Assembly (NCBI GenBank): GCA_027487695.1
Contig: JAIYDB010000049.1
Coordinates: forward strand, 1 to 40,910
DNA length: 40,910 bases
Direction of reading: 5' to 3'
From: Cytophagaceae bacterium
GTDB taxonomy: Bacteria; Bacteroidota; Bacteroidia; Cytophagales; Flexibacteraceae
This document shows, one piece after another, positions 8,681 through 17,600 of this stretch. The notes below the pieces were generated by a model, which saw only the letters and a program-made list of their open reading frames with translations, did no database searches and was not told where the DNA came from. The position numbers and the translations under genes are program-made. The stretch's first letter is position 1, and every line of letters starts with the position of its first letter.

Positions 8681-10222
8681 TTGAACCAATATATTAAACC
8701 CATTTTATTAGGTAGTCTAATCTTTTTGCTTGCCGCTTGCAACAGTGGTACCCCAAAAAAGGAACTTCCTAATTACGATGAAGACGAACTTTCTAAGCAA
8801 TCTAAGAAAGAACGTCCTGCTGCACCTGAAATAAACTCACCTTTTGGATGGCTAAATACTTATCGTCCCTACAAGATTGATGATTTCAAAGGAAAAATTG
8901 TTTTGCTTGATTTCTGGACATTTGGCTGTATAAACTGCCAGCACATTATCCCAGACCTTGAAAAGTTAGAAAAGGAATTCCCTTATGACTTAGTAGTTGT
9001 GGGTATCCATAGTGCCAAATTTCAAAGCGAACGCACTACCGCCAATATTAGAAAGGCAATATTAAAGTTTGGCATAAACCATCCTGTTGTTAACGATGCA
9101 GACTATGCGATTTGGAAAGCCTATGGCGTAAAAGCTTGGCCTACGGTGGTGCTCATAAGTCCTGACGGAAAAATTGTAGGACAGCGGAGTGGGGAAGGGG
9201 TTTATGAGGCAATGAAGCCATTGATCAAACAACTCACCATTCAATATGCTGAAACCATAGATAAGAAGCCGATAAACTTTTTGCCTGAAAGTGGAAAGGT
9301 TGCCAAAAGTGAGTTAAGTTTCCCGACAAAAATTGAGACTGGTGCTAACGGCACATTATGGATTGCTGATAGTGGTAACAACCGAGTTTTGAACATCGAT
9401 AAATCGGGTAAAATAAAGCAAGTCATTGGCAGCGGTGCCCAAGGGAATGGTAATGGTTCATTTGCTAGCGTTAGCTTTAACCATCCGCAAGGAATAACAC
9501 GAAATGGCGATTTACTCTATATTGCAGATACCCGTAACCATTTAATTAGAGTTGCTAATTTGGCAACCAAACAAGTAACTACTTTGGCGGGCGATGGCAC
9601 TATAGGCAAATACTTTGGCTCTAAAATGATTGGAGAAGCAGTAAACCCGAACAGTCCTTGGGATTTGCAGGTAGCAAACGGACTGCTATTTGTAGCTAAT
9701 GCTGGTAACCATCAAATTCTTTCCTTGAATTTGAAGGAAAGTGTTTTGAAACGATTTGCAGGTAGCGGCAAAGAAGCTATTGATAATGGAACCTTAGAAA
9801 AGTCAAGTTTTAGTCAGCCAAGCGGCATTGTCTACCAAGGCGATAGCCTTTTCATTGCCGATGCAGAAGCGAGTGCGGTTAGGGTAATCAACTTAAAGAC
9901 CAATACTGTAAGCACTATTTTCGGAAAGGGATTATTCCATTTTGGGGATGTTGATGGCAAAATAGAAACCGCAAAAATCCAGCACAATATGGCAGTATTA
10001 CCTTACAAAGGCTTTGTGCTAGTAGCAGATACCTACAATGGAAAAATAAAATCTATTGACTTAGCCCGAGGCACTATTAGTACCATTGCAAGCGGTTTCG
10101 ATGAACCAAACGATTTACTTGTTGCTGATGGTTACTTATATGTAACAGAAACCAATAACAGTAAACTATGGCGCATTAGCCTTTCAGATAACTCCAAAAA
10201 AGAAATAGCCGTAACCCAATAG
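8681..10222 (+). CDS. Lipoprotein with thioredoxin-like domain and NHL beta-propeller (NHLRC2-like)
   Basis: No ATG precedes the lipobox. I chose the TTG at 8681 because it gives a clean lipoprotein signal (MNQYIKPILLGSLIFLLAAC, lipid-modified Cys20); the upstream TTG at 8645 would add 12 polar residues. The protein is 513 residues. A thioredoxin/TlpA-like domain (about 45-170) carries FWTFGCINCQH (Cys83, Cys86) and the cis-proline segment AWPTVVLI. It is followed by six NHL-type blades with repeated IADSGNNRVLNID-like strands. This domain order and the CINC motif match NHLRC2 and its bacterial relatives. A redox or protein-folding role on the periplasmic face is inferred; the substrate is unknown. 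It is a single gene with a terminator immediately after it. Confidence 0.85.
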   Translation: MNQYIKPILLGSLIFLLAACNSGTPKKELPNYDEDELSKQSKKERPAAPEINSPFGWLNTYRPYKIDDFKGKIVLLDFWTFGCINCQHIIPDLEKLEKEFPYDLVVVGIHSAKFQSERTTANIRKAILKFGINHPVVNDADYAIWKAYGVKAWPTVVLISPDGKIVGQRSGEGVYEAMKPLIKQLTIQYAETIDKKPINFLPESGKVAKSELSFPTKIETGANGTLWIADSGNNRVLNIDKSGKIKQVIGSGAQGNGNGSFASVSFNHPQGITRNGDLLYIADTRNHLIRVANLATKQVTTLAGDGTIGKYFGSKMIGEAVNPNSPWDLQVANGLLFVANAGNHQILSLNLKESVLKRFAGSGKEAIDNGTLEKSSFSQPSGIVYQGDSLFIADAEASAVRVINLKTNTVSTIFGKGLFHFGDVDGKIETAKIQHNMAVLPYKGFVLVADTYNGKIKSIDLARGTISTIASGFDEPNDLLVADGYLYVTETNNSKLWRISLSDNSKKEIAVTQ

Positions 10223-10232
10223 GTACGGCTAT
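10205..10232 (+). other. Hairpin spanning the stop codon of the thioredoxin-NHL gene
   Basis: ATAGCCGTA (10205-10213) pairs perfectly with TACGGCTAT (10224-10232) around a ten-base loop that contains the TAG stop. There is no T run, so this is not a terminator by itself. It may act with the hairpin at 10248. Confidence 0.5.
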
Positions 10233-10247
10233 ACTTTAAGTATATAG

Positions 10248-10278
10248 AAGCTAAACCTAGTTCAGGTTTAGCTTTTTT
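10248..10278 (+). terminator. Rho-independent terminator overlapping the 3' end of the convergent repressor gene
   Basis: AAGCTAAACCT (10248-10258) pairs with AGGTTTAGCTT (10264-10274), and a T run follows to 10278. It terminates the plus-strand gene. The same bases encode the last few residues (LNLN and stop) of the minus-strand gene. Confidence 0.8.
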
Positions 10279-11060
10279 GTTACCATTTGCATTTGCTCTT
10301 GAAGGGCAAGCAAGCCACTCATCATCCCGTCTTTTGAAAGTTGTGGTTCAGGGATTTCTTCACTTATATAATGTACAAAGTGCCAAACTTCTTTCATCTC
10401 ATCAATAGGCACTTCATAGTTTTTGTAAAGTGGATTTAATGATTTTAGCTCCAATACTCTGCCATCGCTAAGTTTTCCATCTAATATCTTGAAAACAATA
10501 CCTTCGGAACTGGTAACGAATATATAGGCCTCACCAATTTTTAGGTTGCGCCAATCATCTACATATTCACCAGTTACCCAGCTACCATCAGGAATAGGCA
10601 ACATACTATCGCCTGAGATTGGGAAGGTTCTGTACTTCCTATCAGAGCGTAGCATTGGCATACGGAATGCAGGCAAGTTTTCAATAAACTCAGGATCTGA
10701 AAAGCCATTGGTATAACCAGCCTTAGCCTTCACTGGAACTAATTCTATATTCTCTTCATTATCTGCCCCCACGGTGGTAGCCAATACTCGAAGATTGGTT
10801 CCTGTTATAAATGGATCGTTACCCATTTCCATTTCTAAAAGTTGCTTTTGCGATACCTTAGATAAATCTTGTTTGATTAAGGTATCTACACTCATCTTAT
10901 AGAAATTGCTGAAAGCGATAAGCGCATCCATATTAGGTTGTGCAATACCGTTTTCATACCCACTTAGGGTAGAACGCTTCATATTCAGGTTTATAGCCAC
11001 CTCATCTTGAGTGCGACCCTTGCGTTTGCGTAGTAGTTTGATATTGTCGGCGAAAAACAT
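10257..11060 (-). CDS. XRE-family repressor with S24 (LexA/UmuD/CI-type) autocleavage domain
   Basis: The product is 267 residues. Residues 3-62 form an XRE/Cro-CI helix-turn-helix (DNIKLLRKRKGRTQDEVA, then RSTLSGYENGIAQPN). The C-terminal half is an S24 domain: Ser152 in SGDSMLP and Lys191 in VFKILDG form the usual Ser-Lys dyad, 39 residues apart (37 in LexA). A plausible scissile bond is Ala114-Gly115 in KAKAGYTNGF, 37 residues before the serine. The protein should thus behave as a self-cleaving damage- or stress-responsive repressor. It faces away from the little-finger-like gene at 11198 across a 137-base region, an arrangement that recalls umuD/umuC pairs. A perfect -7 element (CAAATATA on the plus strand, 11065-11072) lies so close that the mRNA may have almost no leader. 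Its targets are unknown. Confidence 0.85.
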   Translation of the reverse strand: MFFADNIKLLRKRKGRTQDEVAINLNMKRSTLSGYENGIAQPNMDALIAFSNFYKMSVDTLIKQDLSKVSQKQLLEMEMGNDPFITGTNLRVLATTVGADNEENIELVPVKAKAGYTNGFSDPEFIENLPAFRMPMLRSDRKYRTFPISGDSMLPIPDGSWVTGEYVDDWRNLKIGEAYIFVTSSEGIVFKILDGKLSDGRVLELKSLNPLYKNYEVPIDEMKEVWHFVHYISEEIPEPQLSKDGMMSGLLALQEQMQMVTKKLNLN

Positions 11061-11064
11061 AGCA

Positions 11065-11079
11065 CAAATATAACTAGTT
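11065..11079 (-). promoter_or_regulatory. Candidate -7 element and operator of the repressor gene
   Basis: Plus-strand CAAATATA at 11065-11072 reads TATATTTG on the minus strand, a perfect Bacteroidota -7 box, and would place transcription start at or next to the ATG (11060). It touches the 8-bp palindrome AACTAGTT (11072-11079), a possible autorepression site. No good -33 element was found, so confidence is limited. Confidence 0.35.
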
Positions 11080-11093
11080 TTTCGTCAAAAAAG

Positions 11094-11124
11094 TTTGGAG
11101 GTAATTATTTTTTGCCTACTTTTA
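11094..11124 (+). promoter_or_regulatory. Bacteroidota-type promoter for the little-finger-like gene
   Basis: TTTG (11094-11097), exactly 19 bases, then TACTTTTA (11117-11124; matches TAnnTTTG except the last base). Transcription would start near 11131, giving a leader of about 65 bases. A direct repeat CAGTCA (11155-11160 and 11171-11176) lies in that leader and could be a repressor site. Confidence 0.5.
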
Positions 11125-11197
11125 CATCAAGAAACCGATTAAAATATAAACTTTCAGTCAGAAAACTAATCAGTCACCCAAATTTCAACATACAGCC

Positions 11198-11683
11198 ATG
11201 GAAAATTCATTAAAAATCAACACTCGTTACGGTTCATTTACTACCTCACAATACTTTGAGCCAACCTCAGAAAGTATGCAGTTGCAACAGCGTTTACGCC
11301 AACTTTGTAAGCAATTAAATGAACAACTAGTTCTTAATGAAGTTAGTAGTGGAAATATTACCCTACGTGTAATTACTGCTGAAGGCAAACAACTATCGCA
11401 ATCACTTGATTTGGCTGATGGTAGCAACAGACAACTATTAGAAGTTACAGCTCAATTTTTATTACAACAGAGTATGGCAGCAGGTTATTTACCAGTTCAG
11501 CACATACAGTTGAGCATCAATAACTTGGTGTATAAGTATAATAACCACAGCATTGCAGATTCTGCCCAAAAGGAACTACTTCAAAACTTAGATAAGCTAT
11601 CTAAGAAGTATGGCAAGGTGGTAAAATTGAATGCCGATAGCTATTACAAGTATGAACTTACCAGATACGTGGCAGGTTTTTAA
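11198..11683 (+). CDS. Orphan protein resembling a Y-family DNA polymerase little-finger domain plus UmuC-type tail
   Basis: The product is 161 residues, soluble, and not annotated by any motif I can name with certainty. Its pattern of elements follows the little-finger (IMS_C) domain of DinB/UmuC polymerases. A first strand (SFTTSQYFEPT) leads into a long helix (about 25-48). Then come a strand pair (NITLRVITAEGKQLSQSLDL, where polymerases have 'tLKiRyaDFttvtrs.tL'), a second helix (79-95) and a strand VQHIQLSINNL, where polymerases have 'rpvRLlGVslsnL'. The tail LDKLSKKYGKVVKLNAD matches the 'lD.lN.ryGkgtv..a' segment that follows this domain in UmuC-type polymerases. Palm, fingers and thumb are absent, and no polymerase gene precedes it. 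It diverges from an S24 repressor, the usual partner of such polymerases. A DNA- or clamp-binding role is inferred only. Confidence 0.5.
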   Translation: MENSLKINTRYGSFTTSQYFEPTSESMQLQQRLRQLCKQLNEQLVLNEVSSGNITLRVITAEGKQLSQSLDLADGSNRQLLEVTAQFLLQQSMAAGYLPVQHIQLSINNLVYKYNNHSIADSAQKELLQNLDKLSKKYGKVVKLNADSYYKYELTRYVAGF

Positions 11684-11700
11684 TCAAACCAAAGTTTCAA

Positions 11701-12222
11701 TTATAATAATTGCTTAGCTTCTGCTCTAATGGCATTCAAGCCCATTGCAGTAGGATCTTGTCCGCTTTGTACCATAATGCCAAAAATTTGCTCAATCAGT
11801 GCCATTGATGGCGCTTGTGGTTCTACGTTTTCGGCTGCGGTTTCAATTAGAGTAAGTACGTTATCTCTTGAAGCTTTCACAATAGCCCAAAGTTCTTCGC
11901 TTACATATATTTGCTGACTTAGGTTATGGTTCAATTCTTCACCTATAATATTGAGCAGCTGCAATTTAAGTTCAAGCACATTGAACTCAGGATTGTTAGC
12001 TCTTATTACTAAGCTAGTCGGATTAATTCTTTCTAAGAATAACGATAAACGCTCATAAGCTTGCAAACGCAAGGGTAGGGTAGTTTGCTCACTTGCCGAT
12101 CGGATATTAATCAGATCTCGTTCTAACTGCTTTACTATTAAGGTACGCACGGTAATATAAACACCTATAAGCACCAGCGTAGCAGGCAAAAGCATTTTCA
12201 GAATATCGGCAAATAGTTCCAT
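11701..12222 (-). CDS. Membrane-anchored conserved protein of unknown function
   Basis: The product is 173 residues. One N-terminal membrane helix (about residues 8-27, LKMLLPATLVLIGVYITV) precedes a helical, mostly polar cytoplasmic domain. That domain contains LRLQAYERLSLFLERINP and NIIGEELNHNLSQQIYVS, and it ends with GLNAIRAEAKQL. I have the impression that proteins of this layout are common in Bacteroidota, but I cannot assign a function. The stop codon is 17 bases from the convergent stop at 11683, so the two transcripts probably overlap. Upstream lies the DUF58 gene on the same strand, 83 bases away; co-transcription is possible but unproven. Confidence 0.6.
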   Translation of the reverse strand: MELFADILKMLLPATLVLIGVYITVRTLIVKQLERDLINIRSASEQTTLPLRLQAYERLSLFLERINPTSLVIRANNPEFNVLELKLQLLNIIGEELNHNLSQQIYVSEELWAIVKASRDNVLTLIETAAENVEPQAPSMALIEQIFGIMVQSGQDPTAMGLNAIRAEAKQLL

Positions 12223-12305
12223 ACTAAGGAAAGGTAGAGTTGTTTTATGGTAGGGTTGTAATCAAACAATGCGCCAATATAGGCAATCAGTACTTTTGGC
12301 AGTTA

Positions 12306-13202
12306 TTAGGCACCCCTTTTAACGCCGCTTTGTTTTCTAGCTTTACGCTTTACTTTAAATAGTTCAATCAAGCTTGGTAAGTAATCTTCCCGCACATTCA
12401 CTGAAATCATATTCACTTGTTCTTTTCTACAAATGGCGTTCAAGATATTTAAGTTTTCCATAAACTGCTCCCGTACCCTTCTTCTATATTGAATTGAGCT
12501 AGTATTTATCCAAGTCTTTGCACCAGTTTCAGGATTAACAGCTGGTACTATTCCAATGGCGGGCACTTCTTGTTCGTCTGGATCAAACAGATGAATAATT
12601 ACCAAATCGTGGGTACGTGCCATAGCCCCAAGCGCATTTTGGTAGTTACTATCAATAAAATCTGACACTATAATTACTACACTTTTACGCTTTATAATTT
12701 TTAAAGCGAACAAAATGGCATTGTTTAACGATGTTTTTAGTGCCTCTGGTTCATAATTAAATAGACTTCTGATAATCTGATAGGCGTATGAAAGTCCCTT
12801 ACCAGGTTTAATGTACTTTTCTTTCTTGTCAGAAAAAGCAAACAAGCCTACTAACCCACCTTCCTTAATAGCGGAAAGGGTAAGTACCCCACATATTTCT
12901 CTGGCAATATCTAATTTTCTTTGCCCTGCTATGCCAATAGTTTGGGAGCTACTCACATCTAGCAAGAAGAAAACGGTTTGCTGTTTATCCTCTCTAAAGG
13001 TTTTAACAAAGAGCCCGTGTCCTTTACTGCTAACGTTCCAGTCAATCGATCTGATATCATCTCCGTACTGGTAACTACGCACATCATCAAATTCAAGGCC
13101 TGCACCTTTAAATAAAGAATTGAAATTTCCGTTTAAACGAGAATCAACCGCCTTCCGAATTTCAATTTCAAACTTGCGTAGTTTTTGTAAAAGCTCCTTC
13201 AC
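12306..13202 (-). CDS. DUF58 domain protein (MoxR-associated type)
   Basis: The family is recognised by FNSLFKGAGLEFDDVRSYQYGDDIRSIDWNV (shown here in two parts: FNSLFKGAGLEFDDVR and SYQYGDDIRSIDWNV) and a von Willebrand-like core beginning FFLLDVSSSQTIG. DUF58 proteins usually work with MoxR AAA ATPases and vWA proteins in envelope or metal-centre maturation, but no such partner is next to it. No ATG lies near the N-terminus. I chose the GTG at 13202 because it yields MKELLQKLRKFEIEIRKAV, which matches how family members begin, and leaves a 38-base gap to the divergent lipoprotein gene. A TTG at 13250 would add 16 residues and overlap that gene. Predicted length is 298 residues. Confidence 0.8.
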   Translation of the reverse strand: MKELLQKLRKFEIEIRKAVDSRLNGNFNSLFKGAGLEFDDVRSYQYGDDIRSIDWNVSSKGHGLFVKTFREDKQQTVFFLLDVSSSQTIGIAGQRKLDIAREICGVLTLSAIKEGGLVGLFAFSDKKEKYIKPGKGLSYAYQIIRSLFNYEPEALKTSLNNAILFALKIIKRKSVVIIVSDFIDSNYQNALGAMARTHDLVIIHLFDPDEQEVPAIGIVPAVNPETGAKTWINTSSIQYRRRVREQFMENLNILNAICRKEQVNMISVNVREDYLPSLIELFKVKRKARKQSGVKRGA

Positions 13203-13240
13203 CGCTTGAAAGTAAGTAAGGTTTTCGATATTTGCACCCA

Positions 13241-13588
13241 ATGAGAGCAATAATAGCCCTATTCATCCTAATTTCCCTCAATTCCTGCATTAAGGAATAT
13301 GAGTTACCGCCAGCTGAAATATTGCCAGAAGATAAGCTAGTTCAAATCATAGCTGATTTACATACCGAAGATGCTAAAATTACCTTTAAAACTAAGCTTC
13401 AGCCAGATTCTGTTGCAGCGCTCACTAAATTAGCAGAGGCTAAGGTTGTAAAAAAATATAAAACTAACCTTGTAACCTACCGTAAATCAAGGCGTTGGTA
13501 CGAGGAGCACACACATAATTATAACAGAATGTACGAAAAAGTTGTTGATACATTAGCCATGCGCGAACAGATGAAGCGGCTATACTAG
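13241..13588 (+). CDS. DUF4296 lipoprotein
   Basis: The ATG at 13241 gives MRAIIALFILISLNSC, a short lipoprotein signal with Cys16 as the likely lipidation site; a TTG three codons upstream is unnecessary. The 115-residue product continues with PEDKLVQIIADLHTEDAKI, where DUF4296 proteins have 'P.dkm..iL.dlhlaea', and ends with the helical YEKVVDTLAMREQMKRLY. This small Bacteroidota lipoprotein family has no established function. It is followed after 17 bases by an SDR oxidoreductase on the same strand, so the two are probably one operon. Confidence 0.75.
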   Translation: MRAIIALFILISLNSCIKEYELPPAEILPEDKLVQIIADLHTEDAKITFKTKLQPDSVAALTKLAEAKVVKKYKTNLVTYRKSRRWYEEHTHNYNRMYEKVVDTLAMREQMKRLY

Positions 13589-13605
13589 TTCATTTTTAAA
13601 ATCTT

Positions 13606-14415
13606 ATGTTTACAGGAAAAGTTGTAATAATTACTGGCGGTTCAAGCGGTATAGGAAAAGCCTTAGCAAAGGCTTTTGCGGTTAATGAAGCACATGTTAT
13701 AATTACAGGGAGGGAAATTCATAAGTTACACCAAACGGTAAATGAAATTAAGCTATTAGGCTTTGAAGCTATTCCATTTCAGGGCGACGTAAGTAAGCTT
13801 TCGGATTGTGAAGCAATGGCACAATTGGCTATTGATAAATTTGGCAGGATTGATATTTTAGTGAACAACGCTGGCATATCAATGCGGGCTATTTTTGAGG
13901 ACTTAGACCTAGATGTGATTAAGCAATTGATGGATATCAATTTCTATGGAACGGTTTATGCCACCAAAGTTTGCTTGCCATACTTATTAAAAGCAAAAGG
14001 TTCAGTAGTAGGAATTTCTTCCATTGCAGGATATAGAGGTTTGCCAGGGCGTACAGGATATAGCGCTTCTAAGTTTGCGATGAATGGCTTTTTAGAGGCA
14101 TTGCGTACAGAAACAATGAGTCAGGGCTTACATGTGATGATGGTGGCTCCAGGATTTACCGCATCTAATATTAGGAGAACAGCCTTAGTTGCAGATGGAA
14201 GTGCCCAAGGCGAAACTCCTAAGGCAGAAGAGAAATTAATGCCAGCAGAAGCTGTTGCCGATTTAGTACTAAAATCTATCAATAAGCGCAAACGCGATGT
14301 ATTTTGCTCTATGCAAGGCAGAATGACAAAAATGTTGAACTGTTTATGGCCATCTTTTATGGATAGAATGGTGTACCAAACCATGAAAAGGGAGCCTAAT
14401 AGTCCTATAAAGTAA
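13606..14415 (+). CDS. Short-chain dehydrogenase/reductase
   Basis: The product is 269 residues, a classical SDR. It shows the nucleotide-binding GGSSGIGKA near the N-terminus, GDVSK, LVNNAG, and the catalytic Ser-Tyr-Lys set in SSIAGYRGLPGRTGYSASK. The C-terminal region resembles the Bacteroidota DHRS-like 'SDR family oxidoreductase' that ends in a basic amphipathic segment (KMLNCLWPSFMDRMVYQTMKRE) possibly resting on the membrane. Arg in TGRE after the second strand suggests NADPH preference. The substrate is unknown. The gene follows the DUF4296 lipoprotein after 17 bases, and no terminator is obvious downstream. Confidence 0.85.
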   Translation: MFTGKVVIITGGSSGIGKALAKAFAVNEAHVIITGREIHKLHQTVNEIKLLGFEAIPFQGDVSKLSDCEAMAQLAIDKFGRIDILVNNAGISMRAIFEDLDLDVIKQLMDINFYGTVYATKVCLPYLLKAKGSVVGISSIAGYRGLPGRTGYSASKFAMNGFLEALRTETMSQGLHVMMVAPGFTASNIRRTALVADGSAQGETPKAEEKLMPAEAVADLVLKSINKRKRDVFCSMQGRMTKMLNCLWPSFMDRMVYQTMKREPNSPIK

Positions 14416-14572
14416 ACATAATCAGAGCTTTATGCTATATTGATAGGGTGATGCTATCTAATAATATTCCGATTTGTTTCTTTTAAGTTTTTGTACTGCT
14501 TAAACAAAGTGTAGTTTTCTAAACTTATAAGTTTTTTAATCGAAAAAAGACTTGTTTTTATACTGTATTTTT

Positions 14573-14603
14573 TTTGATTTTATGATTTTACCTTATATTA
14601 TTG
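14573..14603 (+). promoter_or_regulatory. Promoter of the MORN/transglutaminase operon
   Basis: TTTG (14573-14576), exactly 19 bases, then TATTATTG (14596-14603; one mismatch to TAnnTTTG). The start of transcription would be near 14610, 18 bases before the ATG at 14628. A TTG start at 14601 would lie inside the -7 box, so it can be dismissed. Confidence 0.55.
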
Positions 14604-14627
14604 CGTTGTACTTCAAAATTTCTGTAT

Positions 14628-17600
14628 ATGAACAAATTGTTCAGCATCCTTTTTTTTATTATTCTTATCCCAGGATTTTTATTTGCTCAGGCAGATACCG
14701 CGTCCCTCAGGAAAATGTGCCAATTTCAAGGCTCAGCCATTTATCAGAAATTTGAGGAGTACTCAAACAAAGACGATAAGTTTAATGCAGCACTTGAGTT
14801 AACTAAAATAGATGTATCAGATACGCTTTATCTGAACTCTGTACTATATGCAGCTGAAGTGCTTTCAGATACTTCTATTGGTATTGAACCAATTAAGAAA
14901 ATTTTGAACGATGTTCAAAAATACTTCCCATATCAAACCGATAAAATATCAAGATTACGTATTCTTAATCATTTGGTTAACAAAAGATTGGATAGTGTTA
15001 TTTATTTAACTGGGAAAGAACTTGAACTGCACCCTGCAAACCAAAAGGCACTCTTATATAGAGTAGCCTGTTTAAATAAGCAAAACAAGCAAAATGTAAT
15101 TGCTGAAGAGGTTGCCAAATACTTGCCTTATAATCCGTCCAATGGCGATTACATCATTAAACTCGTAAGCTCTGCTTTTTTACAAGGCAGAATGGGGCAA
15201 GTTTATGCCTATGCGCTGTATGGGGCTGCGAATGCTGTTACCGCCCAAGAAGCAAGAATGTTTATCGGTTTTATTGAAGAAGCTTTAACTTTCGATGCAC
15301 CTGCAGTGCCAGCTAATGTATCATTACCAGCTATAAATAATCTAGACGATTATACTGATATCCTACAATCTAGAGCGGTTACCAAAAGCAGCTACAAGTA
15401 TAGAGGCGGCTACAGCAATTATAGTGCTATGAAGCAGATAGATTTGTTTATCTCACTTATAAAAAAGAATAAATACGGCGAGGGCACCTTTTTGGAAAAG
15501 GCGGTTTTGCCTTACCTGATAGAAATTGAAAAGGAAGAGCAATGGTCTAAAGTATTCGGGTATTGTTTATACTTGATTGCTGATGGCGATAAAGGGAAGA
15601 AATCTGAATTTCAAAAGTGGATAGACTGGAGAAAGAAATATTTTGAAACCAATCCTTTGTTTAATACGGTTACTTATCAAGGTAAAGAATACACTGTTAA
15701 GTTCAGAAACGAAAGCAATAACAGAGAGCCTAGTGTGCTTTTAGATAAGTCTGGATCCATATTTGAAGGCAAAGAAAAGTGCATTTTCTTAAATGGCAAC
15801 GGATTTAAAGTAGGCGAGGTATTAGTTAAGCCTAATACAGATGTTATTGATGGTAAGTTTATTACCTACTATACTAATGGTGAAATTGAAGCTGAAAAGT
15901 TTATGTATGATGGCAAACTTGAAGGCGTACTTAAAACCTTTAGTAGAAATGGTATTCAACTTTCTGAGCAAAATACTAAGAACGATATTGAAGAAGGCTA
16001 TCAGCAGTTGTTTCACGGAACTGGAGCAAGAAGAAGTACCTATGGTGTTGCAAAAGATAAACTACACGGCGTATTTATGAACTACCATTTTAACGGTAAA
16101 CTACGCGATAGTTTAAACTATGTGTATGGAGAAAGAGATGGCAAGTTTGTATCGTATGAAAACGATGGTTCTTTATCGGCTGTTTCGTTTTACAAAAAAG
16201 GAAAAGTAGAAGGCGAAATCAAGCGCTACTGGAGCAACGGAAATTTAAGAAGCTCTGAATTTTATAAGAATAACGTTCAAGAAGGTAAAGAGGTGAACTA
16301 CTTTAAAAATGGTAGGATTAACTCTATTATCAATTACAAAAATGGTGTACCTGTAGATACTGCCAAGTATTACAACTTAGATGGAACCATAGACTATATC
16401 ATTTTCGTAACCAACTTAGAAAAGGAGTCTTATACGGAAATACAGTATTATGATCAAAGACCTTGCTACAAGCTTTATAAGGTTAAAGGCGAATACACCA
16501 AATTTGAAGTTTTAGATGCCAAAGGTAAGGTAACTGCCAAAAGAGAAAAGCTCGATAAGGGTCCTCAATTGCTTAAGATTTCTCACCCATCAGGTTACCC
16601 AATTAAAGAAATGGCCCTTAAAAATGGTTTGTACGATGGTGTTACCAAGTACTTCTATCAGAATGGTACCATTTCATCAGAAATCTCTTACAAAGAAGGC
16701 AGAAAAAACGGACCAGCTAAATATTTCTTTGCCAACGAAAAGTTAAATTCATACTTTAATTATGTGGATGGCAGAGAAGAAGGCCTAGCTTACACTATGC
16801 ACCCTGCTACTGAAACCGTAGCTAGTGCGGCTTGGTATGAATCTGGCAACCTAAATGGATATAAAATTCAGTATTCAGCGGAAGGTAAGCTAGATACAAA
16901 AACTAGTTACCTTAACGATGAAAAGAATGGTGTATCGGTAGATTATAATACAGCTACAGGTACCACAGAAGTTGAAGCTATAGCCGATAGTGATTTTGAA
17001 GTTTGCTGGTTCTATTATAAAAGCGCAAACAAATACGACAGGGTAAGTATCTTTGATAAGAACCCTAACGTAAAACTTACCGATTCTACAGGCAAAGTAT
17101 ATAGAGAGTTTACCCTTAAAAACGGACACAAGGAAGGTGATTATAAAACCTATGTAAACGGTAAAGTTAACTTTGAAGGGAAGTTTAATGCTGGAATTTT
17201 AGTAGGAAAATGCAAGTATGATGGGTTTCCTATTAACGATTCCAGAACTTATGAATACAATAAATTTGGCGATATGATAGGTACCTATGCTGGTACTTCA
17301 CCAATGGGCAACTCTTACAAATACACCTATTTCTTAGAAAAGGACAGCGTTTATTACGAGTTCTTCGATGAAAAAGGAAAGCTTGTAGATGCTTATGGCG
17401 AACTAAACAATAACGTTTATGGTGAACGTAAAATGTTGGATCCTACAACTGGTATGGTACAAGTTTTCTTGTATTATGGTTTGGATGAACAAATTATAGC
17501 CTATGCAGAAGCCGATGCTCAAAACAAGCCTAAGGCTAAAATAATGATTAAGCCAACTGATAAGTTAATTACCACAAATTTTTCAAATGGTAAAAAGGCA

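Noticed and set aside
11236-11343. QLVLN in the little-finger-like protein as a beta-clamp binding motif (compare Pol IV C-terminal QLVLGL)
   Set aside because: It lies at the end of a predicted helix rather than in a free tail, and a five-residue match can occur by chance. It was not used as evidence.
13232-13250. Overlapping divergent starts of the DUF58 and DUF4296 genes
   Set aside because: The overlap exists only if TTG codons at 13232 and 13250 are used. Better starts (ATG 13241 and GTG 13202) remove it.
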